A stretch of 64,000 nucleotides of DNA from Tatumella ptyseos (GCF_030552895.1 NZ_CP130649.1:310001-374000); one strand, 5' to 3'; numbered from the stretch's first letter, positions 32,557 through 41,459 are shown. Numbers and translations are program-made. The notes: a model not told the origin generated them from the sequence alone.

Positions 32557-34017
32557 TTAACCCGCCTGTACCGGACCAATCAAGCGGCGTAGTAATGGGA
32601 TTAAAAGAGTGAGGACTACTGCTGTCAGCCCTGAAGCGACTGCCAGTATAATAAACAGGTGGCTGTAGCCTGGATTTGTTAAGACGGCAGTGGAACCCTG
32701 TGCAGTAGGCATTGCTTGTGACAAATAGCCCGCAAGGATTGAGGCAATACCAGAGATCATCATCCACGAGCCCATCAACAAACCTTGATATTGTTGCGGA
32801 GCGAGGCGACCAATCATTGCATAACCGATAGGAGAGATAAGTAATTCTCCGATACTCTGTAGCAAGTAACTCCAAAATATCCATTGGAAACCGACTAGCC
32901 CATCGCTACCAGCAAGACTAATACCGATAGGAAGTACTAACATACCTCCACCCATAAAGAGTAACGAGGCGGCGAATTGACTCGGAATATCGACTGTTAA
33001 TCCACGCGCTCGGAGTCGTTTGAACAATAACGCAATAAGCGGGCCGCCTAAAACAATCACAATGGTATTGATATCTTGTATCCACTGTGGCGCGATATGC
33101 CAGCCAAATAGTTGTAAATTAAGATTATTTTCTGCGAATAACATTAATCCCATCGGAGCCAGTTGGTAAAGCGACCAAAATACTAATGATCCTAGGGTCA
33201 AGATTAAATAGGCAATCATTCTAGAACGTTCTGCTAGGACTTTGTGCCGCCCCGTAATGACACAAAGCGCGATAAATACTAAAGTACCTAATCCTAAAAC
33301 GAAGTAACTACTTACTTCAGAATGGGTTAGCATGACTTTAACGATAGGAAGTAGTAGTAAGAGAATCACACAGCCGATGCCCAGTCGTTGTAGCATGGCG
33401 GATTTAGATGATTGGCTAAGCGGAGTGTTGAGGTCGGCTAAATGGCGCCAGAAAATAGCGGTCAAGGCAATAGCAAGCAGGTTACCTAAGGTCGCGAATA
33501 AAAAAAGATGATGATAATCCAAGCTTAACTGGAAATATCCGGCAGCGGTAAAGCCCATAAAAAAGCCCAAATTCATGCCAGCATAATTCCATAGGAAAGC
33601 TGACTCTCGGCGGGGATCATTTGGGGTAAAACGTTGAGTCAACATCATATTGATGCAGGTAACATTGAGACCACTACCAGTTAAAAACAGAGCTAGCCCC
33701 CAATATAGACCATCCATATTGGCGCTCGATAGCAGATAACACCCTATCACCTGTAACACCATACCGATGACAAACAAATTACGATTACTTAAAAAACGTC
33801 CGCCAAGGTAACCACCAAAAAGGTGTAAACCGTAATTAAATGCACCAAAAATCCCCATAATGGCGTTGGCAGAGTGCTCACTAAAACCTAATTTCTTGGT
33901 GGCATAAAGCACCAACGAAGAATAGAGTACGGCAAACCCCATAGTGGAAAAGATCTGTACGAAGCAAAGAATGTTCGCTCCAGCGATTTTATTCTGTTTT
34001 TGAAGTGTAACGTCCAA
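32557..34017 (-). CDS. POT/PTR-family (peptide-type) MFS transporter, atypical
   Basis: A 486-residue inner-membrane protein with about 14 helices, resembling proton-dependent oligopeptide transporters (GGYLGGRFLSNRN in the loop after helix 2; NYAGMNLGFFMG; QSIGELLISPIGYAMIGRLAP near the end). The family's ExxER(F/Y) proton-coupling motif in helix 1 is not visible; the corresponding stretch reads VQIFSTMGFAVLYSS. The substrate may therefore not be an ordinary peptide. The start is a TTG with AAGGGG about five bases upstream. It is convergent with mdtP. Confidence 0.75.
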   Translation of the reverse strand: MDVTLQKQNKIAGANILCFVQIFSTMGFAVLYSSLVLYATKKLGFSEHSANAIMGIFGAFNYGLHLFGGYLGGRFLSNRNLFVIGMVLQVIGCYLLSSANMDGLYWGLALFLTGSGLNVTCINMMLTQRFTPNDPRRESAFLWNYAGMNLGFFMGFTAAGYFQLSLDYHHLFLFATLGNLLAIALTAIFWRHLADLNTPLSQSSKSAMLQRLGIGCVILLLLLPIVKVMLTHSEVSSYFVLGLGTLVFIALCVITGRHKVLAERSRMIAYLILTLGSLVFWSLYQLAPMGLMLFAENNLNLQLFGWHIAPQWIQDINTIVIVLGGPLIALLFKRLRARGLTVDIPSQFAASLLFMGGGMLVLPIGISLAGSDGLVGFQWIFWSYLLQSIGELLISPIGYAMIGRLAPQQYQGLLMGSWMMISGIASILAGYLSQAMPTAQGSTAVLTNPGYSHLFIILAVASGLTAVVLTLLIPLLRRLIGPVQAG

Positions 34018-34186
34018 CCTAACCCCTTTATGCTCATTTCGTTATAACCAAAAAGCTGATAAGGGAAATTGCCAGTTTTTAACTATCGTAACAACTGTCA
34101 ATAGGATAAAAAACGTTGTGAATAACTTGTATTAGAGACTTTAACTGTAATTTTTTATTACTGTAGCCATAAAGTGAGGATTATCG

Positions 34187-34609
34187 ATGCAATATATTCT
34201 TACCCCGACACTTAATACGACTGACCAACAAGAGTTATTTGTTGGATTACGCCGCTATAATCACACTTTTTTACCGGCCCATGAAGTGGGGCACTTCGGG
34301 GTGTACTGCCGTGATGATCAGGGAGCGATGCTCGGCGGTTTAAATGGCTCGATTAAAGGTCAATGGTTATGCATCGATTATCTATGGGTAGACGAATCGA
34401 TACGGGGGAAAGGTGTGGGCGGTAAGCTGATACAGCAGGCAGAAAACCACGCTCAGCAACAGGGGTGTAACTTAAGCTTAGTCGATACCTTTAGCTTTCA
34501 AGCGCCCCTGTTCTACACAAAACTTGGTTATCAGACGGTCATGACATTGGAAGACTTCCCTAAAGTCGGCATGCAACGTCACTACTTACGTAAAGTGTTA
34601 GACTTGTAG
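34187..34609 (+). CDS. GNAT-family N-acetyltransferase
   Basis: A 140-residue single-domain acetyltransferase with the acetyl-CoA signature [20 protein letters not shown] (about 67-86) and the late FYTKLGYQ motif. The substrate is not predictable. GAGGA lies six bases before the ATG. The 3' end overlaps the 3' end of the convergent GST gene by 12 bases. Confidence 0.88.
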   Translation: MQYILTPTLNTTDQQELFVGLRRYNHTFLPAHEVGHFGVYCRDDQGAMLGGLNGSIKGQWLCIDYLWVDESIRGKGVGGKLIQQAENHAQQQGCNLSLVDTFSFQAPLFYTKLGYQTVMTLEDFPKVGMQRHYLRKVLDL

Positions 34610-35236
34610 GGATTGATAACTCACCATCACATGTCGTTGATAAGCTGGGCGTTGGGTGAGTCGATGGTAGTATGCTTCGAGGCTTGGAAAATCTTGTTGG
34701 CCAATACCTAACTGATAGTAACGATAGAGTAGGTGGCCAAACTGAATATCGGCCAGGCTGAAGTGCTCACCGGCTAAGAATGGCAATTGACTAAGTTGTT
34801 GCTCAGCAATGGCTAACTTATCTTCAAATCGAGCAATCGCCTGTTGGATCGCGGTAAGATCGCGATCCTCAGCTGGAGTGCGCACCAATTGCCAAAAAAT
34901 GGGTTGAGTGAAGAGTGATGTGACACTCACTTTTGCCCACTCTGCCCATCGATCGACTTCACAGCGAGCATAAATATCCTTAGGCCAAAACGTATCAGGA
35001 GCATAGCGGCATGCTAAGTAGCGGAGGATTGCCCCACTTTCCCATAGCGGAGGATGGTTATCATCCTGTAATACCGGGATGGTTCGATTGGGATTCAGTC
35101 GATAGAATGCGTCACTATCCAATCCGCCAAAATGGTGCCCATAATCGTAACGTTGATAATCAAGCCCCAATTCTCCAATACACCACATGACGGCTTGGAC
35201 ATTTGAAGAGGTTTCTCTTCCCCACACCTGCAACAT
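34598..35236 (-). CDS. Glutathione S-transferase, GstB-like
   Basis: A 212-residue protein with an N-terminal thioredoxin-like domain ([49 protein letters not shown]) and an alpha-helical C-terminal domain. The start resembles E. coli GstB/YliJ (WGRNNSTNVKKVL), a bromoacetate-active transferase. It probably conjugates glutathione to electrophiles. GGAGG lies upstream of the ATG. Confidence 0.88.
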   Translation of the reverse strand: MLQVWGRETSSNVQAVMWCIGELGLDYQRYDYGHHFGGLDSDAFYRLNPNRTIPVLQDDNHPPLWESGAILRYLACRYAPDTFWPKDIYARCEVDRWAEWAKVSVTSLFTQPIFWQLVRTPAEDRDLTAIQQAIARFEDKLAIAEQQLSQLPFLAGEHFSLADIQFGHLLYRYYQLGIGQQDFPSLEAYYHRLTQRPAYQRHVMVSYQSLQV

Positions 35237-35316
35237 ATTTCGCCTCCAGAGCTATAGCCTTTTTACGGGATTTCTCTTAACGTAGAAGTTTCAGGGCACT
35301 AGGTAAAGTAAAACAG

Positions 35317-35589
35317 ATGATTATCTTGCAAGGTTTTTTACGCTGTCGCACTCTCGAAGAGTCACAAACGGTCAGTCATTATCTTCCTGAACACCAGCAG
35401 CTGTCGCGAGCTGAAGCAGGTTGCTTATCCTTTACTGTCACCCAAACCGCTGACCCGTTAGTCTGGCGGGTAGAGGAATCATTTACCGACAGGGAAGCCT
35501 TCGCGTCGCATCAGCAACGTGTGGCCGATTCACTATGGGGTCGTAAGACTGTCGGTATCGTGCGAGATTACACCCTTAGCGAGGGCTAG
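35317..35589 (+). CDS. Antibiotic-biosynthesis-monooxygenase (ABM) fold protein
   Basis: A 90-residue ferredoxin-like alpha/beta protein of the ABM/YgiN type, cofactor-free oxygenases or quinol oxidases (EAGCLSFTVTQTADPLVWRVEESFTDREAFASHQQ). First gene of a tight three-gene unit, with three bases to the next gene. The substrate is unknown. Confidence 0.8.
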   Translation: MIILQGFLRCRTLEESQTVSHYLPEHQQLSRAEAGCLSFTVTQTADPLVWRVEESFTDREAFASHQQRVADSLWGRKTVGIVRDYTLSEG

Positions 35590-35592
35590 AAC

Positions 35593-36138
35593 ATGGCAGA
35601 TGCGCTTCTCATTATTGACATGCAACAGTTCGTACAGCAACGTATCGATCAGGGTGTAGATACTTTCCCACTGCAAGCGTTGGAAAATGGTCTAACGCTA
35701 CTCAACGCTTACCGGCAGCGTAAGCAACCCATTATTCACATCTATCATCACGATCTTGATAATAACGGCGCCTTACACCCCGACCAGGCGGCAGCCTTAC
35801 CGCTTGAGGGATTCCAGCCACTTCCCAACGAAACGTTTTTTATTAAACATGGCTCTTCTGCATTCAGTCATACAGGGCTTTACGAGTATTTAGTGGCGCA
35901 AGGTCTCTCGCATCTCACGGTAATTGGGGCTGTGGCCGGATTTTGTGTGAATTCGACCGTACGTGCAGCAAGTGATTTGGGGTTAAGGGTTACCCTTATT
36001 GAGGATGCAGTGTTAAGTTTTGCCCTAACTGGCACTCCCTATAACGCTGAATTATTATGGAAGTCGACACTTGCCCTGCTTGCGGCGGATTTTGCAGCCC
36101 TAGACCGCTTAGCGTCAGTCCTGGAAAAGAATAAATGA
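35593..36138 (+). CDS. Isochorismatase-like cysteine hydrolase
   Basis: A 181-residue alpha/beta hydrolase of the nicotinamidase/isochorismatase superfamily. The catalytic triad is visible as Asp9 (LLIIDMQ), Lys85 (FFIKHGSSAF) and Cys118 (VAGFCVNST), with the usual cis-peptide segment GAVAG just before the Cys. It probably hydrolyses an amide or similar bond. GAGGG lies seven bases before the ATG, and the stop overlaps the following cupin gene (ATGA). Confidence 0.88.
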   Translation: MADALLIIDMQQFVQQRIDQGVDTFPLQALENGLTLLNAYRQRKQPIIHIYHHDLDNNGALHPDQAAALPLEGFQPLPNETFFIKHGSSAFSHTGLYEYLVAQGLSHLTVIGAVAGFCVNSTVRAASDLGLRVTLIEDAVLSFALTGTPYNAELLWKSTLALLAADFAALDRLASVLEKNK

Positions 36139-36446
36139 AAATCGTCTCGAGTCGTCAATTTATCGGTGCCCATGCTTGGCAAGCACTGGATATTGCTGAT
36201 TTTGATGGTACCTCTGTCCGGTTGCATTGGACAGATAAACCCTATAAATGGCATATCAATGATGGCCAAGAGGTGTTCGCGGTACTACAGGGTTGTGTTG
36301 AAATGTTCTACCGCGTTGCAGCAGAAGAGAAATCGGTAATTTTACAGGTCGGTGATATCTTCTATGCCAGTGTTGGCACTGAGCATGTCGCTCATCCACT
36401 CGGGGAAGCGAGAATTTTAGTGATAGAAAAAGCCGGTTCAGTGTAA
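36135..36446 (+). CDS. Cupin-domain protein
   Basis: A 103-residue single-domain cupin. The metal-binding motifs are partial: KWHINDGQEVFAVLQGCVEMF for motif 1 and GDIFYASVGTEHVAHPLG for motif 2, so a metal centre with His ligands is plausible. Last gene of the ABM-hydrolase-cupin unit, overlapping its neighbour by four bases. It may be an isomerase, dioxygenase or sensor; I cannot decide. Confidence 0.82.
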   Translation: MKIVSSRQFIGAHAWQALDIADFDGTSVRLHWTDKPYKWHINDGQEVFAVLQGCVEMFYRVAAEEKSVILQVGDIFYASVGTEHVAHPLGEARILVIEKAGSV

Positions 36447-36781
36447 TGACCTCTTCAACACGCTAAAATAGTGGGTAAAGATTCGCAAAGCTACGGGATT
36501 TAACGCTGTGGCTATGTAAGAATCCTCACAACACAACTACTGAGGACAACTTTTTTCCGCAACGATGAGAAGCAACCCCGCGGATAAATTGTAATTTTTA
36601 TGCGTATGCCGATCCAAAAAGAAGGATTCTTTTGTTCGACCGTTTTATCTCCATTCTCTTATTCTGCAAGTGATCAACACTGGCGCTCAGCGCTTTAGCT
36701 TCATTCTTCCTGATTATTTTTCCTTTTTCTCTCACCCACTCGTGGTGCAGAGCCCTTATGTCATGATTTGGAAGAATCACT
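36447..36781. other. Leader/intergenic region upstream of mdtJ
   Basis: 335 bases between the cupin gene and mdtJ. It contains two small open frames, the 9-codon one at 36564-36593 and the 32-codon one at 36600-36698, and pyrimidine-rich sequence before the mdtJ ribosome-binding site. This fits a long regulated 5' untranslated region. Confidence 0.5.
36600..36698 (+). CDS. Candidate leader peptide upstream of mdtJ (MdtU-like)
   Basis: A 32-codon frame, MRMPIQKEGFFCSTVLSPFS..., ending WRSAL. It finishes 83 bases before mdtJ. In E. coli a small upstream ORF (mdtU, of about the same length) controls mdtJI in response to spermidine. Position and size fit that role, but I cannot confirm sequence similarity. 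There is no good Shine-Dalgarno sequence before the first ATG or before the one two codons later, which is the main weakness. Confidence 0.4.
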   Translation: MRMPIQKEGFFCSTVLSPFSYSASDQHWRSAL

Positions 36782-37135
36782 ATGTTTTATTGGATGCTAT
36801 TAGTACTCGCGATAATTTTTGAAGTGACTGGCACATTATCGATGAAATGGTCCACAGTCAGTGGGTCAGCCAGTGGGTTTTATATTATGTTGCTGATGAT
36901 CGGCAGTTCCTATCTTGCACTATCCGTAGCGATCAAAAAAATTGCCTTAGGCGTCGCGTATGCGATGTGGGAAGGGGTGGGCATTATCCTTATTTCGTTA
37001 TGCAGTTTATGGTTATTTGACGAAATATTGTCAGTGGGCAAACTGTGCGGTTTAGCGTTACTGATCCTTGGGATCACCTTGATCAAAATAGGGACCCGTT
37101 CAGACGAACCGAAAGAAAAAGAGGTGATGCAATGA
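36782..37135 (+). CDS. mdtJ: Spermidine export protein MdtJ
   Basis: A small-multidrug-resistance protein of 117 residues with four helices. With MdtI it forms the spermidine exporter. It has the essential membrane Glu in [16 protein letters not shown] and the motif [17 protein letters not shown], matching E. coli MdtJ nearly word for word. GGAAG precedes the ATG, and the stop overlaps the mdtI start (ATGA). Confidence 0.95.
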   Translation: MFYWMLLVLAIIFEVTGTLSMKWSTVSGSASGFYIMLLMIGSSYLALSVAIKKIALGVAYAMWEGVGIILISLCSLWLFDEILSVGKLCGLALLILGITLIKIGTRSDEPKEKEVMQ

Positions 37136-37467
37136 TCACTCTTCTACTTGAATGGCAGCATAGCCTATGGCTGTTATTGGCCGTTATCGTCGAAATTATG
37201 GCTAACGTTTTGCTGAAGCTGTCTGACGGATTTAAAAAGAAAGGTTACGGGTTATTATCGCTGATTGCCGTGCTCGTGGCCTTTAGTGCCTTAGGGCAGG
37301 CGGTCAAAGGCATCGACTTAGCGGTGGCTTATGCCCTGTGGGGAGGCTTAGGTCTACTCGCAACCATCGGCTTTGGTTGGGTTTTATTTGGCCAACGGCT
37401 TAATTGGATCGGTGGACTCGGGATTGTTTTATTACTGCTGGGAATGGCGATCATCAAAGTAGCCTAA
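37132..37467 (+). CDS. mdtI: Spermidine export protein MdtI
   Basis: The 111-residue partner of MdtJ, four helices, with [17 protein letters not shown] and [18 protein letters not shown] as in E. coli MdtI (109). I use the ATG at 37132, overlapping the mdtJ stop; longer frames run back through mdtJ and are not credible. Confidence 0.95.
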   Translation: MITLLLEWQHSLWLLLAVIVEIMANVLLKLSDGFKKKGYGLLSLIAVLVAFSALGQAVKGIDLAVAYALWGGLGLLATIGFGWVLFGQRLNWIGGLGIVLLLLGMAIIKVA

Positions 37468-37502
37468 GGCAGATAAAAAACTTGTTATTTATGGCAGAAT
37501 AA

Positions 37503-37526
37503 AGGAGTCTAGACGTCTAAACATCT
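37503..37526 (+). promoter_or_regulatory. Three tandem met boxes: predicted MetJ operator
   Basis: Three contiguous octamers: AGGAGTCT, AGACGTCT and AAACATCT (37503-37510, 37511-37518, 37519-37526). The middle one is the perfect MetJ consensus and the flanking two each match six of eight. Tandem met boxes without spacing are the defining feature of MetJ operators. The site ends 20 bases before the likely start of the MFS transporter gene. Confidence 0.72.
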
Positions 37527-37545
37527 ATGTGGGGTAATGATTTTT

Positions 37546-38976
37546 ATGACGGATAGTGCTCAGCAGCCTTCGTATATCGTGCGCAATGCCGCCGATGTTA
37601 ACCGACTGATTAATACCTCCTCAGGCAAAAGTGTTAATGCTCGAATGATCGTTACCATTGCACTGGGGGGAATTTTTCTTGATGCCTACGATCTCGGAGC
37701 CTTGGCCTTTGGGGTGAAAGATATCACGCAGCAGTTTGCGTTGGATGCGACGCAAGTCGGTTTTGTGGTATCCGCGATAACCTTTGGCGCGATTATTGGT
37801 GCGCTACTAGGTGGCTATTTGACGGATAAAATTGGTCGTTATCGTGTTTTTATGGCTGATATGTTTTTCTTTGTCTTCGCCGCTATTCTTGGCGCGCTGG
37901 CCCCTAATGCAGAAATCCTCACACTTAGCCGTTTCATTATGGGATTGGGGATCGGGATTGATTTACCGGTAGCCATGGCTTTCTTGGCTGAATTTTCACG
38001 CTTAAAAGGTCGAGGTAATAAAGCGGCAAAAGTCGCGATGTGGTGCCCAACTTGGTACGCCGCTATCTCGTTTGCGTATTTATTGGTGTTAGCCCTCTAC
38101 AGCTTTCTTCCTGAAAGTCAGTCACCCCATTTATGGCGCTATATTGTGGGATTTGGTGCCGTCCCTGCGTTGGTGATCCTAATTATCCGTAAAAAATATA
38201 TGACTGAATCGCCCCTGTGGGCTGCCCAACAAGGCGATCTGACCACCGCAGTGTCGATCCTCAATACCACTTACCGTATACCGGCACAGATTGGAGAAGG
38301 CGCGGCAAGCCAATCCTCATCAATCCCGACTCCGCCACCTTGGGCGGCCTACCGCGCTTTATTTCGTGGGCACTATACGAAACGCACGCTTTTAAATTGT
38401 GTGCTCTCTTTTGTCTCGCCATTTGCTTATGCAGCGATTGCGTTTGGCTTACCTATTATTATTTCCACGCTTTTTGAGCAATCACTTTTAACCACCATTT
38501 TGGTCTCTCTGGCGCTCAACTTTTTTTTCGCGTTAACGGGCGGTATGTTAGCGGTACGTTGGGTGGCAATAACTGGTGCTAGGCCCCTAGCAACCGTTGG
38601 TTATGGTTTACAAATTGTCGCGTTACTAGGGTTAGCGTGGTTGGGAAAACCGCAACACTCCCTTGACGCGATTTACTGTTTCGGACTGTTAGCGTTATTT
38701 CTTTTTGGGCAAGGTATCGGGCCGGGGGCACAATCGATGGTCTATGCTTCCTTGAGTTATCCGGCCTCATTACGTGGGGTAGGCGTCGGTCTTAATCAGA
38801 CAGTGGCTCGTATCAGTTCAACGATAGCATTATTTATTTTTCCGCTATTAACTCTTCACCTTGGCACTCAACTTTTTTGGGTGATTGCGTGTGCGCCAGC
38901 TTTAGGGTTTATCGCGTTGAAGGTTATCGGGTGGGAACCCGCTGGATATGATGTCGACGCGGAGGAGTACGCTTAG
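37546..38976 (+). CDS. MFS transporter (metabolite:H+ symporter type), predicted MetJ regulon
   Basis: A 476-residue, 12-helix major facilitator with the sugar-porter-like loop GGYLTDKIGRYRVFMAD between helices 2 and 3 and an RFIMGLGIGIDLPVAMAFLAEFSRLKGRG segment at helices 4-5. The ATG at 37546 is favoured over the one at 37537 because GGGG is then 11 rather than 2 bases upstream. The substrate cannot be read from sequence, but the met-box array directly upstream points to methionine or a sulfur compound related to it. Confidence 0.85.
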   Translation: MTDSAQQPSYIVRNAADVNRLINTSSGKSVNARMIVTIALGGIFLDAYDLGALAFGVKDITQQFALDATQVGFVVSAITFGAIIGALLGGYLTDKIGRYRVFMADMFFFVFAAILGALAPNAEILTLSRFIMGLGIGIDLPVAMAFLAEFSRLKGRGNKAAKVAMWCPTWYAAISFAYLLVLALYSFLPESQSPHLWRYIVGFGAVPALVILIIRKKYMTESPLWAAQQGDLTTAVSILNTTYRIPAQIGEGAASQSSSIPTPPPWAAYRALFRGHYTKRTLLNCVLSFVSPFAYAAIAFGLPIIISTLFEQSLLTTILVSLALNFFFALTGGMLAVRWVAITGARPLATVGYGLQIVALLGLAWLGKPQHSLDAIYCFGLLALFLFGQGIGPGAQSMVYASLSYPASLRGVGVGLNQTVARISSTIALFIFPLLTLHLGTQLFWVIACAPALGFIALKVIGWEPAGYDVDAEEYA

Positions 38977-39010
38977 TAGGGTAAAAGTGGGGGGGGGCCC
39001 CCACTTAGTA

Positions 39011-39295
39011 TTATTTATACAGGTCAACCACTGCATCGAAGTTTGGACCATGTTCCCGAGCAGCAATGATCACGTAATATTTAGCACCTTTATCATCCGC
39101 TCGTTTCGAGATCTCTTCATGTAAATCAGAAGGGGAAGAGATACCCCCTCCCGTCTCGGCAACAGAGATTGAACCGACTTTGGTTAATTTAAAATGTTTA
39201 ACTTCTTCTTTTGAAATATTTTGGGCAGCTTGTGCAGAAGCGAAGCAGGTTAAACCAAATAGACCTGCAAAAATCATGGAACGTGTTATTTTCAT
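39011..39295 (-). CDS. DUF1471 (YdgH/BhsA/McbA-like) periplasmic protein
   Basis: A 94-residue protein with a signal peptide (MKITRSMIFAGLFGLTCFAS, cleaved after AQA) and one DUF1471 domain (KLTKVGSISVAETGGGISSPSDLHEEISKRADDKGAKYYVIIAA). Relatives such as BhsA and McbA influence stress resistance and biofilm formation. The start at 39295 has GGAAGG just upstream; a longer frame begins at 39322 without support. Confidence 0.88.
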   Translation of the reverse strand: MKITRSMIFAGLFGLTCFASAQAAQNISKEEVKHFKLTKVGSISVAETGGGISSPSDLHEEISKRADDKGAKYYVIIAAREHGPNFDAVVDLYK

Positions 39296-39475
39296 TTTTC
39301 CTTCCTCTAGGTAGAGAAACATAGGCTAGCATCAATGCATCGCTAATCGCTTATAGCGAAAAGTGATGGTCCTTTATAATTAAACAACACTTACAGTAAA
39401 CAAGATAAAATTAGCATTTTTCGTGAAGGTTTTGTGAGTTCAATCACAAGGGGTGTTGATCTACGTCAGATATTT

Positions 39476-40339
39476 TCACCGCTGTTGGCGGATGACGGTC
39501 GGCGTTACCCCGGTAGCCTGTTTGATACGTTGGCTTAAATGGCTGGTTGAGCTAAAACCGCAATGGTAAGCAATATCTGTCACGCTGAGATCACTTGTAG
39601 CCAGTAGTTGTATGGCCCGCTGCAAGCGACGTTTCATCACATAGTGGTGGGGAGGTATCGACATTGATACGCTGAACATCCGAGCAAAATGGTATTCACT
39701 TAACGCCGCCTGCTGTGCCAGTGTGGTGATAGTCAATGACTCGGCGAGATGGGCATCGATGTAGTCACAAACGGTGCGTAAAACATAAGGGGATAAGCCA
39801 CCTGTGACCGTTGGTAGACGCCACTTTACTTGGCTGTAATGTTGAATAAGGTGGGTCAGTAACAGTGAGCTAGCCGAACTTAACGCCAGCTGATTGGCAT
39901 TATCCTGCCAGTCGTAGCTGAGGAGAAAATGCCGATACAATGCGGTGACTTTGTCATCACGTTGGAAACTGGTTTCAACTAAAGTCAATTCCGCTGGGCT
40001 ACGATCCCAAATTTGTTCACCAATATGTCGAAGGTGCTGTTGGGTACAATAGAGATGAACAAAAGACAATGGCCCACGGATATCCCAATGGCTCTCAATG
40101 TCTTTGGGCATGATACACAGCTTATCCGGGCCGCCACCGTTATGCCATCCACCACGACATTTTTGAAAACTCTGGTAGCCGCCATGCGTGTAAAGACTGA
40201 GAGTATGGTGGTCACTCAATACCTTAATTTGATCGCATTGATTTGACCAAGAGGCTAACTGAATACCGGAATTAAGCGCAATTTTCTGATGTAAGGTCGC
40301 TCGTTGCTGGCTCAAGGTATCGAACGTTTGGTAAGTCAT
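39476..40339 (-). CDS. AraC-family transcriptional regulator
   Basis: A 287-residue regulator with an N-terminal ligand-type domain of unknown specificity and a C-terminal pair of helix-turn-helix motifs (SLTITTLAQQAALSEYHFARMFSVSM; LSVTDIAYHCGFSSTSHLSQRIKQATGVTP). It is divergent from the EamA transporter gene, which is probably a target. Effector unknown. Confidence 0.88.
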   Translation of the reverse strand: MTYQTFDTLSQQRATLHQKIALNSGIQLASWSNQCDQIKVLSDHHTLSLYTHGGYQSFQKCRGGWHNGGGPDKLCIMPKDIESHWDIRGPLSFVHLYCTQQHLRHIGEQIWDRSPAELTLVETSFQRDDKVTALYRHFLLSYDWQDNANQLALSSASSLLLTHLIQHYSQVKWRLPTVTGGLSPYVLRTVCDYIDAHLAESLTITTLAQQAALSEYHFARMFSVSMSIPPHHYVMKRRLQRAIQLLATSDLSVTDIAYHCGFSSTSHLSQRIKQATGVTPTVIRQQR

Positions 40340-40517
40340 GCAACGCTCCAGGTAAACAGGGGATAAGCCAGTGTATGAATCGCTAAAGGGAATTACTAGC
40401 CTTTCACATCATCGACTCATAAAAACCGCAAGAATATATAAATCGATCCTCGAGAGATGACAGCCATCTTTTACCCTTTACGTCACAGTAGGGAAAGTAA
40501 ACAGAGTGAGGATGCTG

Positions 40518-41459
40518 ATGAACGGACTATTGTATTTGTGTGTTGTGGTTATTTGGGGCACAACCTGGTTTGCCATCGCGTTACAACAAGGAGAAGCGCC
40601 TATCCTGATCTCCATTTTCTGGCGATTTGCGATAGCGGGTGGCTTGCTACTTATTATTAGTCGCTGGCGATTAGGGAAAATGCGTTTATCTTGGCGTGAC
40701 CATGGCTTTTGCTTGCTGCAAGGGCTTTGTGCCTTCAGTCTTAATTTTTACTGTTTTTATCTTGCTGCCTCTCACATCACGACAGGGATAGAGTCGGTTA
40801 TTTTTTCGATGGCAATACTTTTCAATGCGATAAACCAAGCGATCTTTTATCGCATTACCCCCGTAAAACGTTTTTGGCCGGCTGCGGCCATGGGGATATT
40901 GGGTATTATGATCTTGTTTAGCGACCAGTGGGGAGCTAAACACTTCTCTGCCTCACTTGGCTTAGGGGTTGCACTGAGTCTAGTCGGAACTTATGGTTTC
41001 TCTTTAGGCAATATGTTGAGTATTCGGCATCAGCGAAAAGGCTTAGCAATATTGACGACTAATAGCTTGGCGATGTGCTACGGAGCCGCGGTAGCAGGGG
41101 GAATCGCTTATTTCTTTGGCGACTCTTTTGTTTTACCGATGAAGCCTGTTTATCTCAGTGCGCTGTTCTACCTTGCTCTGTTTGGTTCAGTCATCGGGTT
41201 TGGGGCTTATTATCTTTTAGTGGGACGGATTGGTGCCGGACAAGCAGCCTATACGACAGTACTGTTTCCATTAGTCGCGCTCGCGATATCAACCCATTTT
41301 GAAGGTTACCAGTGGCATTTGCATGCAGTAATAGGGTTGAGCGTGATTTTATTAGGGAACTTAATTATGTTCTTTCCCATAAATATTTTTAGAAAAAGTC
41401 GGCTCCGCTTCCCCATCGTTTTGCCAACGGGAAGAGGGAAACGGAGCGACATTCCCTGA
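40518..41459 (+). CDS. EamA/DMT-superfamily permease
   Basis: A 313-residue, ten-helix drug/metabolite transporter with two EamA repeats (VVVIWGTTWFAIALQQGE at the start; the second from about 150). Members export amino acids or other metabolites. GAGG lies six bases before the ATG at 40518; GTG 40506 and ATG 40512 are also in frame. The C-terminal 20 residues are very basic and are encoded within an inverted repeat (41398-41450). It is divergent from the AraC regulator. Confidence 0.88.
   Translation: MNGLLYLCVVVIWGTTWFAIALQQGEAPILISIFWRFAIAGGLLLIISRWRLGKMRLSWRDHGFCLLQGLCAFSLNFYCFYLAASHITTGIESVIFSMAILFNAINQAIFYRITPVKRFWPAAAMGILGIMILFSDQWGAKHFSASLGLGVALSLVGTYGFSLGNMLSIRHQRKGLAILTTNSLAMCYGAAVAGGIAYFFGDSFVLPMKPVYLSALFYLALFGSVIGFGAYYLLVGRIGAGQAAYTTVLFPLVALAISTHFEGYQWHLHAVIGLSVILLGNLIMFFPINIFRKSRLRFPIVLPTGRGKRSDIP
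41398..41450. repeat. Imperfect inverted repeat covering the end of the EamA gene
   Basis: GTCGGCTCCGCTTCCC (41398-41413) is complementary, with one bulge and one mismatch, to GGGAAACGGAGCGAC (41436-41450). The gene's last codons read through the structure. Confidence 0.6.
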
